Shown in pieces: positions 14,497-16,414 of a DNA stretch of 16,414 nt. A program made the position numbers and the translations under genes. This stretch comes from an uncultured Collinsella sp. (GTDB lineage: Bacteria; Actinomycetota; Coriobacteriia; Coriobacteriales; Coriobacteriaceae), in contig CABUWD010000037.1 in assembly GCA_902495155.1 (NCBI GenBank), forward strand, positions 1 through 16,414, read 5' to 3'. A model generated the notes under the pieces. That model was not told where the DNA came from, ran no database searches, and saw only the letters and a program-made list of their open reading frames with translations. Each line of letters begins with the position of its first letter. Positions within the stretch are counted from its first letter, which is position 1.

Positions 14497-14680
14497 CGAG
14501 GTCTAATTCTTTTCCCGAGAAGTGAACGGCTGTTTTTGAGCCCCTGAAACAGCCGCATTTTTCGGCGGCAAAATCGTGGGATTTCAGCATTGAAACCGCA
14601 GGAAACGACACCTTTAAAGTGTCGATGCTTCGGGGGTCCGTTTTAGCTCGTTCACTTCTCGGGAAAAGTATTAGACCTCG
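14497..14680. repeat. 184-bp structured element bounded by 32-bp inverted repeats
   Basis: The left arm (14497-14528, beginning CGAGGTCTAAT) and right arm (14649-14680, ending ATTAGACCTCG) are reverse complements over 32 bases with one T/T mismatch (14508/14669). Inside are four further hairpins: CGGCTGTTT/AAACAGCCG (14527-14555), GCCGC/GCGGC (14552-14569), TTTCA/TGAAA around GCAT (14582-14595), and CGACAC/GTGTCG (14606-14624). No reading frame explains it and no target-site duplication is evident. It could be a MITE-like element, a REP/BIME-type structure or a folded RNA. Confidence 0.8.
14527..14562 (+). terminator. Terminator-like hairpin inside the 184-bp element
   Basis: The 9-bp stem CGGCTGTTT/AAACAGCCG with an 11-nt loop is followed by CATTTTT on the plus strand. 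The first two stem bases are shared with the outer inverted-repeat arm, so the two structures compete. No plus-strand gene lies directly upstream to be terminated. Confidence 0.4.
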
Positions 14681-14748
14681 CTGCTAGCTATCCAGAAAGG
14701 CATCTCTCCCTTCCCCACCGCCACCCAAAAACTCATCCAACATTAATC

Positions 14749-14776
14749 TTGGCTCAAGAATCGCTTAATCTATAAC
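14749..14776 (+). promoter_or_regulatory. Promoter of the UBA/DUF4342-two-component operon
   Basis: TTGGCT (-35-like) and TATAAC (-10, 5 of 6) are separated by 16 bp. Transcription would start near 14783, giving a GC-rich leader of about 105 nt that contains the small hairpin CCGGGC/GCCCGG (14843-14859). Confidence 0.5.
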
Positions 14777-14889
14777 CTGCACTATAGAGTTCGACCAAGG
14801 GCGGGGCGGCGCCACGCAGGTCGCCGAACGCAACGCTCGCGCCCGGGCAAATCGCCCGGCGTCGCGCCCATCGAACGAAAGGACAGGTC

Positions 14890-15432
14890 ATGGACGACCT
14901 CGAAAAAGTTGAAACCATCCGCACCAAGTGCAACGTGAGCTACACCGATGCCAAGGCGGCGCTCGACGCTGCCGACGGCAACGTTTTGGATGCCATCATT
15001 TGGCTCGAGTCGCAGGGCAAGACCCAGACCACGTCGGCGCACGCCGCCACCGAGCCCGCGCCGGTCGACGAGCCCTCGGCCGAGATGGTCGCCGCGCAGG
15101 CCGCCTACGAAAAGTCGAGCGAAAAGACCGACTTTTCCAAGAAGATGGACAGCGTGTGGGAGTACCTCAAAAAGCTCTTCCGCCTGAGCCTGGACACCAA
15201 GTTTATCGCCACGCGCCGCGATGCGATCATCCTCAACATCCCCATCCTGATTCCCATCGTCGCCCTGTTTGCCTGGGGCGCCACGATATGGCTGATGCTG
15301 ATTGGCCTGTTCTTTGGCATGCGCTACCGCATCGACAGCGACGGCGACGTGCCCGGCAGCATCAACAACCTTATGAATCACGCCGCCGACGCCGCGGACG
15401 ACATCAAGCAAAATCTGAACGACGACAAGTAA
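14890..15432 (+). CDS. UBA-like / DUF4342 membrane protein
   Basis: This is a 180-residue protein. Residues 5-42 form a UBA/EF-Ts-N-like three-helix domain (VETIRTKCNVSYTDAKAALD followed by DGNVLDAIIWLESQG), a fold that binds proteins in other contexts. An Ala/Pro/Glu-rich linker follows (45-80), then a DUF4342-type region (about 83-147) with an amphipathic segment and two closely spaced hydrophobic stretches (about 113-130 and 131-144). The tail is acidic. The start has AAGGA about 10 nt upstream. It lies 18 nt before a response-regulator gene, so it is probably cotranscribed with the two-component system and may be an accessory or membrane-tethered partner. Its molecular role is unknown. 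Confidence 0.8.
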   Translation: MDDLEKVETIRTKCNVSYTDAKAALDAADGNVLDAIIWLESQGKTQTTSAHAATEPAPVDEPSAEMVAAQAAYEKSSEKTDFSKKMDSVWEYLKKLFRLSLDTKFIATRRDAIILNIPILIPIVALFAWGATIWLMLIGLFFGMRYRIDSDGDVPGSINNLMNHAADAADDIKQNLNDDK

Positions 15433-15450
15433 TCGCAGACGGGGGCACGC

Positions 15451-16221
15451 ATGGCACGGATCCTGATCGTAGAGGACGAGGAGAAAATCGCCCGCTTTGT
15501 GACGCTCGAGCTGGAGCACGAGGGCTACCAGGTGGAGCACGCCGCCGACGGCCGCACCGCCGTGGACCTGGCGCTGGAGCGCAACTACGATCTGATTCTG
15601 CTCGATGTGCTGTTGCCGCAGCTCAACGGCATGGAGGTGCTGCGACGCGTCCGCAAGCACAAGGATGTACCGGTGATCATGGTCACCGCGCGCGATGCCG
15701 TGATGGACAAGGTGGCCGGGCTCGATGCCGGCGCCGACGATTACCTGACCAAGCCGTTTGCGATTGAGGAGCTGTTCGCACGGATCCGCGTGGCGTTGAA
15801 GCGCTCGGAGGCCGTGCGGGCGGCTTCGGGCGTTGGCGGCGTTGGGGCCGGGACGGGCGCTACGGGCGCCGCTGCGATACCCCCGGCTGGCGACTCGACC
15901 CAGGCATCCGCCTCGCCCTCCCCCGCCGCGCTCACCGTGAGTTCGGTCGCGCTCGATCCCGACCGCCGCGAAGTCACGGTCGGCGGCTCGCCCATCGCGC
16001 TCACTGCCCGCGAGTTCGACGTCCTCGCCCTGCTTATGGCGCACGCCGGCACCGTGCTCACGCGCGAGCGCATCGCGCACGAGGCGCTGGGCTACGAATA
16101 CGTGGGCGACACCAACAACGTCGACGTGCACATCGCGCACCTGCGCGCCAAGATCGAGGACGCCGGCGGCGCCCGCATCATCCAGACCGTGCGTGGGGTG
16201 GGCTATGTCTGCCGCGCGTAA
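15451..16221 (+). CDS. OmpR-family response regulator with long flexible linker
   Basis: This is a 256-residue regulator. The receiver domain (1-118) has Asp9, phosphoacceptor Asp52 in LILLDVLLP, Thr79 and Lys101 (YLTKPF). The winged-helix domain (about 160-256) has LTAREFDVLALLMAHAG and ends IIQTVRGVGYVCRA. Between them lies an unusually long Gly/Ala/Pro/Ser-rich linker (about 121-160). GGGGG precedes the ATG. The gene overlaps the following histidine-kinase gene by 17 nt and follows the UBA/DUF4342 gene by 18 nt. ArlR- and CutR-like regulators look similar, but no exact identity is claimed. Confidence 0.93.
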   Translation: MARILIVEDEEKIARFVTLELEHEGYQVEHAADGRTAVDLALERNYDLILLDVLLPQLNGMEVLRRVRKHKDVPVIMVTARDAVMDKVAGLDAGADDYLTKPFAIEELFARIRVALKRSEAVRAASGVGGVGAGTGATGAAAIPPAGDSTQASASPSPAALTVSSVALDPDRREVTVGGSPIALTAREFDVLALLMAHAGTVLTRERIAHEALGYEYVGDTNNVDVHIAHLRAKIEDAGGARIIQTVRGVGYVCRA

Positions 16222-16414
16222 CGCCGAGGCCAAGCGCGTCACATCCATCGCCCGCGCCATCAACTGGAGCTATATGTGGCGCCGCTTGATGAGCTACGTC
16301 TGGCTCGATCTGCTGCTGATGGTGATTGCGGCGGCGATCCTCGTCTATGGATACAACCAGATGCTGCCCGACGGCGCGTTTACCGCAGGATGGATCCCCG
16401 GCGTCGCCGTTCAC
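16205..16414 (+). CDS. Sensor histidine kinase, N-terminal part (cut by window edge)
   Basis: Seventy residues are visible. The ATG lies within the end of the response-regulator gene in another frame, preceded by GGGGTGGG. The peptide has a basic amphipathic start (MSAARNAEAKRVTSIARAI), then a strong transmembrane helix (about 31-49, VWLDLLLMVIAAAILVYGY), then the beginning of an extracytoplasmic segment. The kinase domains are beyond the edge. The assignment rests on position and topology, so it is inferred rather than seen. Confidence 0.7.
   Translation, partial: MSAARNAEAKRVTSIARAINWSYMWRRLMSYVWLDLLLMVIAAAILVYGYNQMLPDGAFTAGWIPGVAVH

Larger units (their letters stand above)
14336..14748. 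other. Gene-free divergent spacer
   Basis: There is no gene in this stretch between the minus-strand membrane-protein gene and the plus-strand UBA/DUF4342 gene. It contains the 184-bp inverted-repeat element (14497-14680). Just left of it, TTTTGCACCGGCACCCC (14467-14483) differs at two positions from the matching part of the dispersed repeat at 9698-9714, possibly a decayed copy. The part 14681-14748 shows nothing recognisable. Confidence 0.6.

Noticed and set aside
14491..14686. Target-site duplication around the 184-bp element
   Set aside because: The flanks share at most a 3-bp CTG offset by one base, too short and misaligned to claim.
14782..16263. 493-codon open frame on the minus strand
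   Set aside because: It is antisense to the DUF4342 gene and the response regulator, both of which are clearly coding.

Overview
The window looks like chromosome from a GC-rich human-gut actinobacterium of the class Coriobacteriia, most likely Collinsella or a close relative. This is inferred from the strong GC bias at third codon positions, the long antisense open frames that bias creates, the gene content, and the overall feel of the proteins. No database search was possible. It reads as a mosaic of housekeeping genes, sensors and small regulators, with no phage, plasmid, CRISPR, rRNA or tRNA.

Layout. (1) 1-2558, minus strand: a BceRS-type two-component system (response regulator, then intramembrane-sensing kinase), followed by a hipB-hipA toxin-antitoxin pair whose hipA runs off the left edge. 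hipBA has its own promoter region with two palindromic operators. (2) 2670-6314: a terminator-bounded minus-strand operon of an ornithine cyclodeaminase/mu-crystallin family enzyme and a class I/II PLP aminotransferase. It is divergent from a PucR-type regulator on the plus strand, and the shared intergenic region carries a candidate operator. (3) 6333-8756, minus: purH with its own terminator, then an unrecognised 244-residue protein. (4) 9034-9675, plus: a GNAT acetyltransferase. (5) 9865-11811, minus: a secreted or membrane DUF2207 protein with a glycine-rich tail. It is flanked on both sides by copies of one 40-bp dispersed repeat. (6) 12268-13269, plus: gluQ, apparently leaderless, convergent with a metallophosphoesterase (13285-14010, minus) that follows a small two-helix membrane protein. 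(7) 14336-14889: a gene-free stretch holding a 184-bp element bounded by 32-bp near-perfect inverted repeats and packed with internal hairpins. (8) 14890 to the end, plus: a UBA/DUF4342 membrane protein, an OmpR-type response regulator and the start of its histidine kinase, likely one operon.

How the genes work together. Two independent two-component systems sense envelope or unknown signals. The PucR/cyclodeaminase/aminotransferase cluster looks like a self-regulated amino-acid or imino-acid conversion module. purH (purine synthesis) and gluQ (queuosine modification of tRNA-Asp) are core metabolism. The best candidates for undescribed biology are non-coding: the 184-bp inverted-repeat element at 14497-14680 and the repeat family built on GGGAC motifs spaced exactly 27 nt apart.
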